Shown: positions 12,786-20,000, counted from the first letter of the stretch. The stretch is 20,000 bases of DNA from an uncultured Clostridia bacterium (GCA_948735595.1 CAPXSA010000006.1:1-20000); one strand, 5' to 3'. Numbers and translations: made by a program. The notes: generated by a model not told the origin, from the sequence alone.

Positions 12786-14471
12786 TTAGTTATCAATAAT
12801 TCTTTCATATACTACAAAATAGTCATCTGAATATAGTTCTATATATTTATCATCTCTTGATAAAAACATATTTAATTTAGTATTCTTTCCAATAATGACG
12901 TGTGTAATATCATATTTTACCATTTTATCTTCATAATAGGTACTGATGTTAGAAACATTAATATAGTCTGAAAAAATATCTCTTCCTTCCCATTTTCCCT
13001 CTTCATTTTTTGTACCATTAAATTCTGGTGCATATAGGTCTGCTCTCGAATCTATAAATACAGGAATTCCACGATAAAGTAAATAGCTACCATAGTTGTA
13101 TTCATTAAATAAACGTATGTTATGAATGTCTAAGTTCTCTAAAATGAAGTTAGAAGCTTGTACTGGGTAGGATCTTTCATTGACAAAATGGTCTTTTTCT
13201 TTTCCACGATAAAGTAAAATACTAAGTAATATCACTACTAAAATGGTAAATATTCTTCCTAAAATAGTGGTAGCAAATTCGACTACTGCTTTTGTGCCAT
13301 TTTTGTCATACTTGTTAATAAATGCTGCTACTAGTTTAGCAAAAATGAAGCCTCCCATAATAGCAAATAAGGCTGTCTGCCTTCTAGACATTAAACTTAA
13401 AATCGTTAGTCCACCTATCATAAAGAAATCACTTAAACTTGCTTTTGTGTCTGTAAAGATTAATAGCAAAATATAGACAATAAAGGTAATTAGCATTGCC
13501 CTGTTATTAATCAATACTAATGGTTGATGTTCACTGATATTTTGCGTAGTATTACCTTGCATAGTTTTCACAAGGTATGTATATGGCACTTCTCCTAAAG
13601 GTGTTAAAAGTCCTGTAAAAATACAAATAACCATAATAATAATTAACCATTTTACTGCTGGCTTTTTTTCAAATATCACTTTATATGGATGTTCTCTTCT
13701 CTTAGCTTCTTTTTCTACGACTTTTTCTTTCTGAAGTTCTAGTTCTGCAATTTTGACTTCTAACTTTTCAATCTCTTCTGTTTTACCTTTTTTCATTAAT
13801 TTCTTTAGTTTTGCTTTGCTTCTTTTCATTGCAAACCAATAATACAATTTGGTGTCACAAGTAAGCGCTAATAGGTATTCTGCAATATATGGTAAGTATA
13901 GTACAAAGTAGAATGGCCATACGGCACAGTGTAAATTGGCTAGTAAAATTGGAATAACAATTAAATAAATAGCATATCTCTTTTTCTTTGTTTTGATAAA
14001 TTGCTCTATTGAGAAAATAGTAAGTGCAAATAGAATATATGTTACAAGCTGCGCTCTTGCTGTAATAAAGTCCTTTAGCAAGTACATAATAACCATAGCA
14101 ATAAAGAAACTGACAAGTGGATTTTTACACAATTTATTTAAAATATAGTAAATCAGCACACCTAATACCATTGCTAAAAGAATGGTTGCTATATAAATTG
14201 CTGCAAACCCTCCAATACCTATATTCTCTCCTAATTGATAGACTAAATAAGTAGCCACATCATATCCCCAATGAGGATATGTATATGGTAAATCCTCATG
14301 CCAGGAAAATGGGTCTTGCATATCAATATCGCCTGTTTCTAAAATATGTTTTCCAATCGTAATACTGTAATAAGTATCGTTTTGGAAAGTAACTGGTGTT
14401 AGTGAAAAGCAAAAAATGAGAATGCAAAATACAGCTAACACATGAAATTTTATCTTTGTTTTTTCTGTCAT
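12786..14471 (-). CDS. Polytopic GT-C-like membrane protein with coiled-coil insert
   Basis: A 561-aa integral membrane protein with about ten hydrophobic segments. After the first one, the outer loop NDTYYSITIGKHILETGDID, then DPFSWHEDLPYTYPHWGYD, follows the acidic-first-loop pattern of GT-C glycosyltransferases that use lipid-linked sugars. Residues ~215-265 form a highly charged predicted coiled coil (KLKKLMKKGKTEEIEKLEVK) between membrane segments, on the cytoplasmic side if topology is standard. The C-terminal ~120 residues contain IRLFNEYNYGSYLLYRG, then PVFIDSRADLY, a motif pair also seen in other uncharacterised GT-C-like proteins. No donor or acceptor can be named. AAGGAG precedes the ATG. 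It lies between the phosphodiesterase-like gene and rluD in the same direction. Confidence 0.7.
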   Translation of the reverse strand: MTEKTKIKFHVLAVFCILIFCFSLTPVTFQNDTYYSITIGKHILETGDIDMQDPFSWHEDLPYTYPHWGYDVATYLVYQLGENIGIGGFAAIYIATILLAMVLGVLIYYILNKLCKNPLVSFFIAMVIMYLLKDFITARAQLVTYILFALTIFSIEQFIKTKKKRYAIYLIVIPILLANLHCAVWPFYFVLYLPYIAEYLLALTCDTKLYYWFAMKRSKAKLKKLMKKGKTEEIEKLEVKIAELELQKEKVVEKEAKRREHPYKVIFEKKPAVKWLIIIMVICIFTGLLTPLGEVPYTYLVKTMQGNTTQNISEHQPLVLINNRAMLITFIVYILLLIFTDTKASLSDFFMIGGLTILSLMSRRQTALFAIMGGFIFAKLVAAFINKYDKNGTKAVVEFATTILGRIFTILVVILLSILLYRGKEKDHFVNERSYPVQASNFILENLDIHNIRLFNEYNYGSYLLYRGIPVFIDSRADLYAPEFNGTKNEEGKWEGRDIFSDYINVSNISTYYEDKMVKYDITHVIIGKNTKLNMFLSRDDKYIELYSDDYFVVYERIIDN

Positions 14472-14522
14472 TGTTTACGCTCCTTTTATATAACTCAATC
14501 ATTCTATTAGAATTTCTAATCT

Positions 14523-15260
14523 CTATATATCAAATTCTGCATAAATTGCATTATGGTCTGATACTCCATTTGCTTCAATGGTTTCATATTTGTTTAATCT
14601 AATTCCTTTTGAATAGAAAATAGTATCAATACATCCCTGTCCCAACTTAGAAAACCAAGTATCTTTTTTATTTGGTAATTGCTCTAGTGTTTGTTTTAAT
14701 ATTTCATATTCTTCATAGGTTTTGGCTTCTTCAAAGATATATCTACCTTTTCCAAGTCTTGTAACCCCTACATTGAAGTCTCCCCCTATTATCACAAGTT
14801 CATTTTTATCTATTTTTTTGAGAATTCTGTTCATCTCTTTTGCTGCTAATACTCTTTCATCTGCATAAGTAGATAAATGCACTGAAAATAAGTTGATTTT
14901 AGTAGTTCCAAAGGAAATTTGATTACACAATATTCCCCTTTGTTCGTGGTTAATATCAGTTAGTGGCATTAAATAGTTTGTGGAAAATGCAATTGGAAAT
15001 CTACTAATAATTCCATCTCCATAATATCCCTCTGCTATCGTGATATTGCTCTCCATTGAGCAATAAGGTAGTCTTAATTGTCTACTAAATTCACGAATTT
15101 GATTGGTTTCTGCTGCTCTTTTTGTGTACATGTCTATTTCTTGTAAAAATACAATATCTGGTTGATATTCTTTGATTAAATTTGCTTGTCTTATAATATC
15201 TACTTGCTCATCCATTCCTTTTCCATGTGCAACATTGAAAGTAATAATTTTTAATATCAT
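14523..15260 (-). CDS. Endonuclease/exonuclease/phosphatase-fold hydrolase
   Basis: A 245-aa metal-dependent phosphoesterase of the EEP (DNase I-like) superfamily. Key residues are in place: Asn9 in ITFNVAHG, Glu41 in IVFLQEID, His128 in LFSVHLS, Asp161 and Asn163 in IIGGDFNVG, Asp212 in GCIDTIFYS, and Asp235-His236 in GVSDHNAIYAEF. Substrates in this family range from nucleic acids to sphingolipids and inositol phosphates. The compact size and lack of a signal peptide suggest a cytoplasmic enzyme, and no extra DNA-binding helix is seen, so the substrate is left open. The start is the ATG at 15258-15260 with AAGGTGG upstream; the in-frame extension runs back through the promoter. It heads the series leading to the GT-C-like gene (51-bp gap), rluD and rluB. 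Confidence 0.9.
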   Translation of the reverse strand: MILKIITFNVAHGKGMDEQVDIIRQANLIKEYQPDIVFLQEIDMYTKRAAETNQIREFSRQLRLPYCSMESNITIAEGYYGDGIISRFPIAFSTNYLMPLTDINHEQRGILCNQISFGTTKINLFSVHLSTYADERVLAAKEMNRILKKIDKNELVIIGGDFNVGVTRLGKGRYIFEEAKTYEEYEILKQTLEQLPNKKDTWFSKLGQGCIDTIFYSKGIRLNKYETIEANGVSDHNAIYAEFDI

Positions 15261-15285
15261 ATTCGCCACCTTCTTTCTAGTGGCT

Positions 15286-15314
15286 ATTATATCAAATCCT
15301 TGTTCTTTAAACAA
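15286..15314 (-). promoter_or_regulatory. Promoter of the EEP-family gene, with hairpin in the spacer
   Basis: Minus-strand TTGTTT (15309-15314), 17-bp spacer, perfect TATAAT (15286-15291). A 7-bp perfect dyad CCTTGTT/AACAAGG (15298-15316) covers the -35 box and half the spacer. Confidence 0.65.
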
Positions 15315-15337
15315 GGGAATAGGAAAGAAATGTCCAC

Positions 15338-15370
15338 AAAAAATGCCAAGCTACAAAACGTAACTTGGCA
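15338..15370 (-). terminator. Intrinsic terminator of the 57-aa Cys-rich gene
   Basis: A 7-bp perfect stem TGCCAAG/CTTGGCA (15344-15350 with 15364-15370, 13-nt loop) is followed on the minus strand by six T. It lies 14 bp after the stop of the small gene. Confidence 0.8.
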
Positions 15371-15383
15371 GGTGGCCATGAAA

Positions 15384-15557
15384 TTAGAACGGATGGAAAG
15401 CCCTATCTCCCTTTACAAGGCAAAGACGTCCATCCCACGGACAACCATCGCAATTTCTTCTTGCCATACATGCTCTTTTAGTTGCACGAGGATATCCTCT
15501 CTTTCTCCATCTCTGTTCCTTGGTCAATTTCCGATGTGGATGTTTAACCTCTTTCAT
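15384..15557 (-). CDS. 57-aa basic four-cysteine protein of unknown function
   Basis: The ATG at 15555-15557 is preceded by AAAGGAG with 8-nt spacing and opens a 57-aa frame. The N-terminal half is strongly basic (HPHRKLTKEQRWRKRGYPRA). The C-terminal half carries cysteines in the pattern C-x5-C-x2-C-x6-C (within ACMARRNCDGCPWDGRLC), enough for one zinc or iron-sulfur site. It has no membrane segment or signal. An in-frame extension upstream is possible but lacks a ribosome site. The gene stands alone with a consensus promoter (15622-15649) and a terminator, so it is very likely expressed. Its G+C content looks higher than that of its neighbours. I do not recognise the family; a nucleic-acid- or ribosome-binding role would fit the charge. 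Confidence 0.65.
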   Translation of the reverse strand: MKEVKHPHRKLTKEQRWRKRGYPRATKRACMARRNCDGCPWDGRLCLVKGDRAFHPF

Positions 15558-15573
15558 AACCTTACTCCTTTCA

Positions 15574-15585
15574 GGCATATATGCC
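15574..15585. promoter_or_regulatory. 12-bp palindrome in the leader of the 57-aa gene
   Basis: GGCATATATGCC is a perfect palindrome just upstream of the ribosome site, inside the ~60-nt leader. It may be an operator or fortuitous. Confidence 0.3.
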
Positions 15586-15621
15586 CAATTTATTTGCAAT
15601 GCACTTAGCATTAGCAATACT

Positions 15622-15649
15622 ATTATACCATAAAAATGGCTTTTTTCAA
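15622..15649 (-). promoter_or_regulatory. Extended -10 promoter of the 57-aa gene
   Basis: Minus-strand TTGAAA (15644-15649), 16-bp spacer, then TGGTATAAT, i.e. a perfect -10 (15622-15627) with the extended TG element. Confidence 0.78.
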
Positions 15650-15711
15650 CATTTTGAGGAATAATTGCTAGTCATTCCACTTAAATTCATCTTTTATTTA
15701 TCGTTATAAAT

Positions 15712-17607
15712 CTATTTCCTATAAATTCTAATACTATTTAATACAGTAATTAATGTCACTCCAACATCTGCAAAAACAGCAAGCCAAATTGGTGCATATC
15801 CTGCTATTCCTAAAATAAGTACTATTAATTTAGTAAGAAGTGAAAATATCATATTAAAATAGATAATTTTCATACTAGATTTTGCTGTTTTAATGATATT
15901 AGGAAGTGTTGCAATTTGATTAGAAATTAATATACTATCTGCTGTATTACTTGCAATTTGTGTACCTTCTCCCATAGAAATGCTAAAATCTGCTGTTGCT
16001 AAAACTGGACTATCATTAATGCCATCTCCCACAAAAATAACTTTATCTTGTTCTTTAAATTCTTCTACTTTTTCTAACTTTTCTTTTGGAAGTAGGCTAG
16101 CATATACTTCTATCCCTCCAATTTTTTGTGATATTTCTTCTGCTTTTTCTAAACTATCTCCTGTTAACATCACAATTTTATGAATCCCTATTTTCTCCAA
16201 ACCTGCTTTTAAGTTTTCTGCTTTGTTTCTAATTTCCTCTTTTAGTACAATATATCCATATAGTTTTCCATCTACTGCTAGATAAACCCCTTTTTTGTTC
16301 AAATCATCTTCATAAGAAATATGATATCTATCTAATAATTTCTGGTTTCCAAAAAGGACTTGTTTTCCTTGTATAATTCCTTTCATACCATATCCTGCAA
16401 TTTCTTCTTGCTGTAGTACTTGTTGTAATAGTTCTTCTTTTTTCCACTCTTGCTTCTGAATTTCATTTTCTATACTAGTTGCAATTGGATGATTGGATAA
16501 ATGCTCTAAGCTATATAAATAGGAGAAAAACTCTTTTCTATCTTCATTTTTGGATACTTCATCTATTACCATTTTACCTGTTGTAATAGTTCCTGTTTTA
16601 TCAAAGCATATTGTTTTTGCTTTTGCTAAAGCTTCTATATGCTTTGTTCCTTTTACTAGTAGTCCCTTCTTTGATAATACTCCTACACAAGAGAAAAATG
16701 CTAGTGGAATGGAAATCACAATACTACATGGACAAGAAGCTACTAAAAATACTAATGCTCTTGTTATCCAAGTTTTAGCATCTAGTCCTAATAAAATTGG
16801 TATCAAACTAATTGCTAAAGCTAAAATCATAACAGTTGGTGTATAAATCCTAGAAAACTTTGTAATAAACTTTTCTGTTTTTCCTTTGTTATTAGTTGCT
16901 TCATATACCAAATCTATAATTTGTGATGCTGTAGAATCCTTATATTCCTTTATTACCTCTGCTGTTAAACTTCCACTTAAATTGCTATTTCCTGACAAAA
17001 TCTCTTGCCCTTCTGTCACAGTTATTGGTTCACTTTCTCCTGTTAGTCTTGAAGTGTCTAATTGTGATTTTCCTGATAAAACCTTACTATCTACTGGTAT
17101 CATTTCACCTGGCTTAATTAAAATTTTATCACCTACTTTTAATTCCTCTACTGGTACTACTACAACTTCATTTCCTTTGTAACAATTTGCTGTTTCTGTT
17201 TTCATATCTACTATTGTTTCAATATGCTTATTGGATTTTTCTACTGCTAGATCCTCAATAAACTCACCTAAAGAAAATAGCAATACTACTAAACATGCTT
17301 CTCTAAAATCACCTAAACAGCACGCTGCAATGACTGCAATTGTCATTAATGTGTCTTCTTCAAATTTAAAATGAAAGATGTTTTTTATACCTTCTAAGAA
17401 TAGTTCATAACCCGATATTACAAGAGTAAGAACATAAAAGGCTATTTTAACACCTTCTGGAATAATGGGAATGAAAGTTACCAAAAAGATAACAACTGCT
17501 ATCACATAAAGAATAACTTCTTTTTTCCTCTCTTCCTTTTCTTCTCTCTCTTCAATTTCGTCCTTAGTATGATGATGCCCTGTACAATGTTCATGATTAC
17601 AAGCCAT
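15712..17607 (-). CDS. cadA: Cd/Zn/Pb-type P1B ATPase (metal efflux)
   Basis: A 631-aa heavy-metal P-type ATPase that pumps soft divalent cations out of the cell using ATP. It lacks the usual HMA metal-binding domain; the N-terminus instead has a short Cys/His cluster (MACNHEHCTGHHH) and a charged stretch. Visible motifs: LTGES at 188-192 (actuator), SCPCS at 291-295 (membrane metal site), phosphorylated Asp336 in CFDKTGTIT, His373-Pro374 in LSNHPIA (nucleotide site), MLTGD at 480-484 and GDGIND at 527-532. Asp614 in VFADVGVTLITVLNSIR matches the conserved membrane Asp of the Zn/Cd/Pb class (ZntA/CadA). The gene follows cadC after 15 bp, with GGAGG inside that gap, and shares its metal-responsive promoter. 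No clear terminator follows. Exact metal preference is not shown by sequence. Confidence 0.93.
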   Translation of the reverse strand: MACNHEHCTGHHHTKDEIEEREEKEERKKEVILYVIAVVIFLVTFIPIIPEGVKIAFYVLTLVISGYELFLEGIKNIFHFKFEEDTLMTIAVIAACCLGDFREACLVVLLFSLGEFIEDLAVEKSNKHIETIVDMKTETANCYKGNEVVVVPVEELKVGDKILIKPGEMIPVDSKVLSGKSQLDTSRLTGESEPITVTEGQEILSGNSNLSGSLTAEVIKEYKDSTASQIIDLVYEATNNKGKTEKFITKFSRIYTPTVMILALAISLIPILLGLDAKTWITRALVFLVASCPCSIVISIPLAFFSCVGVLSKKGLLVKGTKHIEALAKAKTICFDKTGTITTGKMVIDEVSKNEDRKEFFSYLYSLEHLSNHPIATSIENEIQKQEWKKEELLQQVLQQEEIAGYGMKGIIQGKQVLFGNQKLLDRYHISYEDDLNKKGVYLAVDGKLYGYIVLKEEIRNKAENLKAGLEKIGIHKIVMLTGDSLEKAEEISQKIGGIEVYASLLPKEKLEKVEEFKEQDKVIFVGDGINDSPVLATADFSISMGEGTQIASNTADSILISNQIATLPNIIKTAKSSMKIIYFNMIFSLLTKLIVLILGIAGYAPIWLAVFADVGVTLITVLNSIRIYRK

Positions 17608-17622
17608 TACTTATCTCCTCCT

Positions 17623-17982
17623 CTATTTTTCTTCTCTCATATGTGCTAGTGCAATTTTGATAATACTTTCTATATGATTATCCTCTAAGCTATAGAATAC
17701 TTGCTTTCCTTCTTTTCTGTATTTTACTAACTTACTTCCTCTTAATAGCTGTAACTGATGTGATACTGCTGATTGATTTAAGTTTAATAATTCGCATAAG
17801 TCACATACACAAAGTTCTGTATTTAAAAGGCTACAAATAATTCTAAGTCTTGTTTCATCACTAAATAACTTAAACATTTCTGATAAAGTTAGCATTTCTT
17901 CTCTTGGAATTTTATTGATTTCTACCTCATGAATTTTAGCTAAATGTGGACAGTTTTCTTGACATACAAATTCTTCTTGCAT
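17623..17982 (-). CDS. cadC: CadC-type ArsR/SmtB metal-sensing repressor
   Basis: A 119-aa dimeric winged-helix repressor that leaves DNA when it binds Cd, Pb or Zn. Residues fall at the same positions as in S. aureus pI258 CadC: Cys7 and Cys11 near the N-terminus (FVCQENCPH), Cys58 and Cys60 in TELCVCDLC (the thiolate site), and Asp101, His103, His114 and Glu117 in the last helix (the D-x-H-x10-H-x-x-E zinc site). Both sensing sites therefore look complete. The recognition helix is LNQSAVSHQLQLLR. An extra Cys63 follows the canonical pair. It is the first gene of the operon with cadA, and the dyad at its own promoter start is the likely operator. GAGGAGG lies upstream of the ATG. Confidence 0.94.
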   Translation of the reverse strand: MQEEFVCQENCPHLAKIHEVEINKIPREEMLTLSEMFKLFSDETRLRIICSLLNTELCVCDLCELLNLNQSAVSHQLQLLRGSKLVKYRKEGKQVFYSLEDNHIESIIKIALAHMREEK

Positions 17983-18005
17983 TTTCTTCCTCCTCTATTT
18001 TTATT

Positions 18006-18060
18006 ATATATGATTATTTGTTCATATATTCATAATATGCTTATTTTTGTTTTTTGTCAA
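18006..18060 (-). promoter_or_regulatory. cadCA promoter and operator
   Basis: Minus-strand perfect TTGACA (18055-18060), 17-bp spacer, TATTAT (18032-18037). A perfect 8-8-8 dyad ATATATGA-N8-TCATATAT (18006-18029) covers the expected start point; on the minus strand it reads ATATATGAACAAATAATCAT..., close to the ATATGAAC-type operators of ArsR/SmtB proteins. CadC binding here would block the operon until metal is present. Confidence 0.8.
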
Positions 18061-18084
18061 TAGATTTTTGAAATTTTTGCAAAG

Positions 18085-18112
18085 AAAAAAGAGATACATT
18101 TTTTTGTATCCC
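18085..18112 (-). terminator. Intrinsic terminator of rpsB-tsf
   Basis: GGGATACA/TGTATCTC (18105-18112 with 18091-18098, one G-T pair, 6-nt loop) is followed on the minus strand by TTTTTT, starting 13 bp after the tsf stop. Confidence 0.83.
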
Positions 18113-18125
18113 TTTCAAATTGTAA

Positions 18126-19007
18126 TTATCCATTGATTTGTTTTGCTACTTCTTCTGCAAAATTTTCTTCTCTTTTTTGTAATCCTTCGCCTTTTTCAAA
18201 TCTTGCAAATCTAACAATTTTTGCTCCTTTAGATTCTACTAATTTTCCCAGTGTTTGGTCTGGATCTTTTACAAAGTCTTGCTCTACTAAGCAAATTTCA
18301 CCATAGAATTTATTAATTCTACCTTGTACAATTTTTTCAGCAACAGCTTCTGGCTTTCCTTCATTCACTGCTTGTGCTTTTAAAATTTCCATTTCATGTG
18401 CTACTCTGTCAGCTGGAACAGAATCTCTATCTAAGTATTCAGGTCTAGCTGCTGCAATTTGCATACAAACATCTTTTGCAAGCTCTGTATTTCCGTTTTC
18501 CATTTCTACTAGAACGCCAATTTTTCCGTCTCCGTGGATATAGCTTTCTACTAAACCATTGCTTTCAAATCTTTCAAATCTACGAATTGACATATTTTCA
18601 CCAATTGTAGCAATTTTATTTGTTAATACATCTTGAATAGTCTTGTCTGTTTCAACCATAGATGTTTGTGCTAATAATTCTTCTACTGTATCTGGATTTT
18701 TTTCTGCAACTTGTTTTGCAATATCTGCTACAAAGTTTCTAAATTCTTCGTTTTTAGCAACGAAGTCTGTTTCTGCATTTACTTCTACTACTGCTCCTAC
18801 TTTTTGGTCAGCAGTTACATAAGTTGTAACTAATCCTTCAGCTGCAATTCTGTCTGATTTCTTAGCAGCTTTTGCAATTCCTCTTTCACGTAAAAGTTCA
18901 ATTGCTTTTTCTTCATCTCCGTTAGTTTCTGTTAATACTTTTTTGCAGTCCATCATTCCTGCACCTGTTTTTTCTCTTAATTGTTTTACTAATTCAGCAG
19001 TAATCAT
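18126..19007 (-). CDS. tsf: Elongation factor Ts
   Basis: A 293-aa nucleotide-exchange factor that releases GDP from EF-Tu. The N-terminal UBA-like domain is ITAELVKQLREKTGAGMMDC, followed by KKVL (residues ~2-25), with ERGIAKAAKKSDRIAAEGLV next; the signature VEVNAETDFVAKNEEF opens the core domain that contacts EF-Tu. The length is normal for bacteria with a full C-terminal core. The start is the ATG at 19005-19007 with AGGAGG upstream; the longer in-frame reading runs through the rpsB-tsf spacer and is not part of the protein. It is cotranscribed with rpsB, 110 bp upstream, in the standard bacterial order. Confidence 0.97.
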   Translation of the reverse strand: MITAELVKQLREKTGAGMMDCKKVLTETNGDEEKAIELLRERGIAKAAKKSDRIAAEGLVTTYVTADQKVGAVVEVNAETDFVAKNEEFRNFVADIAKQVAEKNPDTVEELLAQTSMVETDKTIQDVLTNKIATIGENMSIRRFERFESNGLVESYIHGDGKIGVLVEMENGNTELAKDVCMQIAAARPEYLDRDSVPADRVAHEMEILKAQAVNEGKPEAVAEKIVQGRINKFYGEICLVEQDFVKDPDQTLGKLVESKGAKIVRFARFEKGEGLQKREENFAEEVAKQING

Positions 19008-19032
19008 TTTAAATCCTCCTCTATTTTTTCTT

Positions 19033-19112
19033 AGTTCTAGGAAAGTGCTAGAACTTAATTTATAAAAAGGATGTACCTTTTCTCCTTGTATATCAGGATA
19101 AGACACATCCTT
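19033..19112 (-). promoter_or_regulatory. Hairpins in the rpsB-tsf spacer
   Basis: The 110-bp spacer holds an 8-bp perfect hairpin AGTTCTAG/CTAGAACT (19033-19055, 7-nt loop) and a second 8-bp pair AAGGATGT/ACATCCTT (19067-19112, ~30-nt loop). On the minus strand the second pair ends in a short T-run. They may attenuate read-through or protect message ends; the same spacer in other bacteria often carries such structures. Confidence 0.4.
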
Positions 19113-19117
19113 GTATA

Positions 19118-19882
19118 TTATTCAGCCGTTTCTTCTGTAGCTTCTTCAGCCACAACTTCTTCCATGTCTGTTGGTTCTTCAGCTACTTCTTCATTTTCCA
19201 TAGCTTCCTCAACCATTTCCATAGATTCACCTTGTCTTCCTTCGATAACAGCGTTTGCCATACTGTCTGCAATTAATTTCACTGCACGAATAGCATCGTC
19301 ATTTCCTGGAATAGCGTAATCTACATCTTCTGGATTACAGTTAGTATCTACTAAACCAATCACTGGAATTCCTAATTTTCTAGCTTCTAAAATTCCAAGT
19401 CTCTCTTTTTTAGGATCTACGATAAACATAACTCCTGGAATTTCAGTCATCTCTTTAATTCCACCAAGGTTTTTCTCTAATTTTTCCATTTCTTTCTTTA
19501 AAAGAATAACCTCTTTTTTAGGTAATACATCGAAAGTACCATCTTCTTGCATTGTTTCCAATTCGATTAGTCTTCCGATTCTTCTTCTAATTGTTGCGAA
19601 GTTTGTTAATGTACCACCTAACCATCTTTGATTGACATAGTACATACCGCATTTTTCAGCAGCTTCTTTCATACAATCTTGTGCTTGTTTTTTTGTTCCT
19701 ACAAATAGAACTGTTTTTCCTGCTTCTGCTTGTTCTTTTAAGAAAGCATATGCTTCGTCTAATTTTTTAGATGTCTTTTGTAGGTCGATGATGTGGATAC
19801 CATTTCTGGCTTGGAAAATATATTCAGCCATTTTAGGGTCCCATCTTCTGGTTTGATGTCCAAAGTGAACACCAGCTTCTAG
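19118..19882 (-). CDS. rpsB: Ribosomal protein S2, truncated at the 5' end by a chimeric junction
   Basis: The small-subunit protein S2, which helps bind S1 and forms part of the mRNA path. From 19882 the minus strand reads LEAGVHFGHQTRRWDPKMAE and continues through QKTSKKLDEAYAFL and QRWLGGTLTNFATIRRRIGR to the usual core. The last ~35 residues are an acidic Glu/Val/Ala tail (EEVAEEPTDMEEVVAEEATE). 254 codons are visible. Family members normally begin ~10 residues earlier (M-x-V-I-(S/T)-M-K-x-L then LEAG); instead the frame runs into unrelated G+C-rich sequence after the Leu, so the start codon and upstream signals are missing. This is most likely an assembly artefact rather than a broken gene. 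Confidence 0.95.
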   Translation of the reverse strand, partial: LEAGVHFGHQTRRWDPKMAEYIFQARNGIHIIDLQKTSKKLDEAYAFLKEQAEAGKTVLFVGTKKQAQDCMKEAAEKCGMYYVNQRWLGGTLTNFATIRRRIGRLIELETMQEDGTFDVLPKKEVILLKKEMEKLEKNLGGIKEMTEIPGVMFIVDPKKERLGILEARKLGIPVIGLVDTNCNPEDVDYAIPGNDDAIRAVKLIADSMANAVIEGRQGESMEMVEEAMENEEVAEEPTDMEEVVAEEATEETAE

Positions 19883-20000
19883 CTGTCGATCAGGTCAAGA
19901 AGACCTATGAGCGCACTCTCGACCCTGCCACCGGTCTCAACCGCCATGCCTGGGACGAAAACCGCGACATGTTCTGGAGCGACAACGAAACCGGCCTTTC
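19882..20000 (+). CDS. Internal fragment of a GH88/GH105-type hydrolase from another genome
   Basis: From 19882 one plus-strand frame stays open to the window end and reads AVDQVKKTYERTLDPATGLN, then RHAWDENRDMFWSDNETGL. The TGL-x-x-HAWDE ... W-(A/S)-D-x-x-TGLS arrangement is characteristic of unsaturated rhamnogalacturonyl/glucuronyl hydrolases (GH105/GH88), common in pectin-degrading Bacteroidota. Such enzymes remove the unsaturated sugar left by a polysaccharide lyase. The stretch has ~59% G+C (70 of 119 bases), in sharp contrast to the rest of the window, and uses CGC, GCC, CTC and GAC freely. No start or stop is present. I take it to belong to a different organism joined in assembly. Confidence 0.75.

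Noticed and set aside
19008..19106. 33-residue N-terminal extension of EF-Ts
   Set aside because: It lies in the rpsB-tsf spacer, contains the hairpins, has no family similarity, and a perfect AGGAGG stands directly before the internal ATG that matches the conserved EF-Ts start.
19882..20000. Horizontal transfer of a hydrolase gene next to rpsB
   Set aside because: The break falls inside an essential gene before its start codon with an abrupt composition change, which fits misassembly better than insertion.
1..20000. CRISPR arrays, tRNA and rRNA genes
   Set aside because: No regularly spaced repeats of 25-40 bp, no tRNA cloverleaf with a CCA end or T-loop GTTCRANNC signature in a proper context, and no rRNA segments were recognised on either strand.

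Overview
The window is A+T-rich DNA that reads as a Firmicutes (Clostridia-like) chromosome, probably a metagenome-assembled gut bacterium. The grounds are strong AGGAGG-type ribosome sites, sigma-A-type promoters with 16-18 bp spacers, many intrinsic terminators, and core genes (HU, MurJ/SpoVB-type flippase, RluB/RluD, EF-Ts, S2) of Firmicutes character. Genus is not determinable from sequence reading alone. The last ~118 bases are a different matter: they are about 59% G+C (counted by hand), interrupt rpsB before its start, and encode a piece of a GH88/GH105-type glycoside hydrolase on the other strand. I read this as an assembly chimera.

Region 1 (1-136) is the 3' end of an IS3-family element. 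Region 2 (137 to roughly 5,100) is a compact mobile-element-like module: a spacer rich in perfect dyads, a minus-strand operon of two small unknown proteins, an excisionase-like protein and a tyrosine integrase, then a control region of ~670 bp. That control region holds an independent minus-strand transcription unit with a structured leader, a 27-codon Trp-rich ORF and its own terminator. It is followed by an XRE regulator on the plus strand, a small unknown gene on the minus strand, and a tandemly duplicated pair of small XRE repressors behind a 28-bp perfect palindrome. No relaxase, replication or cargo gene is visible, so this is either a minimal element, a satellite or a remnant.

Region 3 (5,160-11,000) has HU and a lipid-linked oligosaccharide flippase on the minus strand. 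Next comes a convergent pair: a large membrane-anchored VirD4/TraG-type ATPase (plus strand) and a winged-helix protein resembling replication-relaxation proteins (minus strand). These are conjugation-type functions without a visible transfer operon and are the best candidate for an undescribed chromosomal system.

Region 4 (10,980-15,660) is a minus-strand series: an endonuclease/exonuclease/phosphatase-fold enzyme, a GT-C-like membrane protein, rluD and rluB, with a MITE-like folded repeat between the last two. Ahead of it is a separate 57-aa four-cysteine basic protein with its own promoter and terminator. Region 5 (15,700-18,060) is a cadC-cadA metal-efflux operon with a recognisable operator. 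Region 6 (18,085-19,882) is rpsB-tsf, truncated at the chimeric junction.
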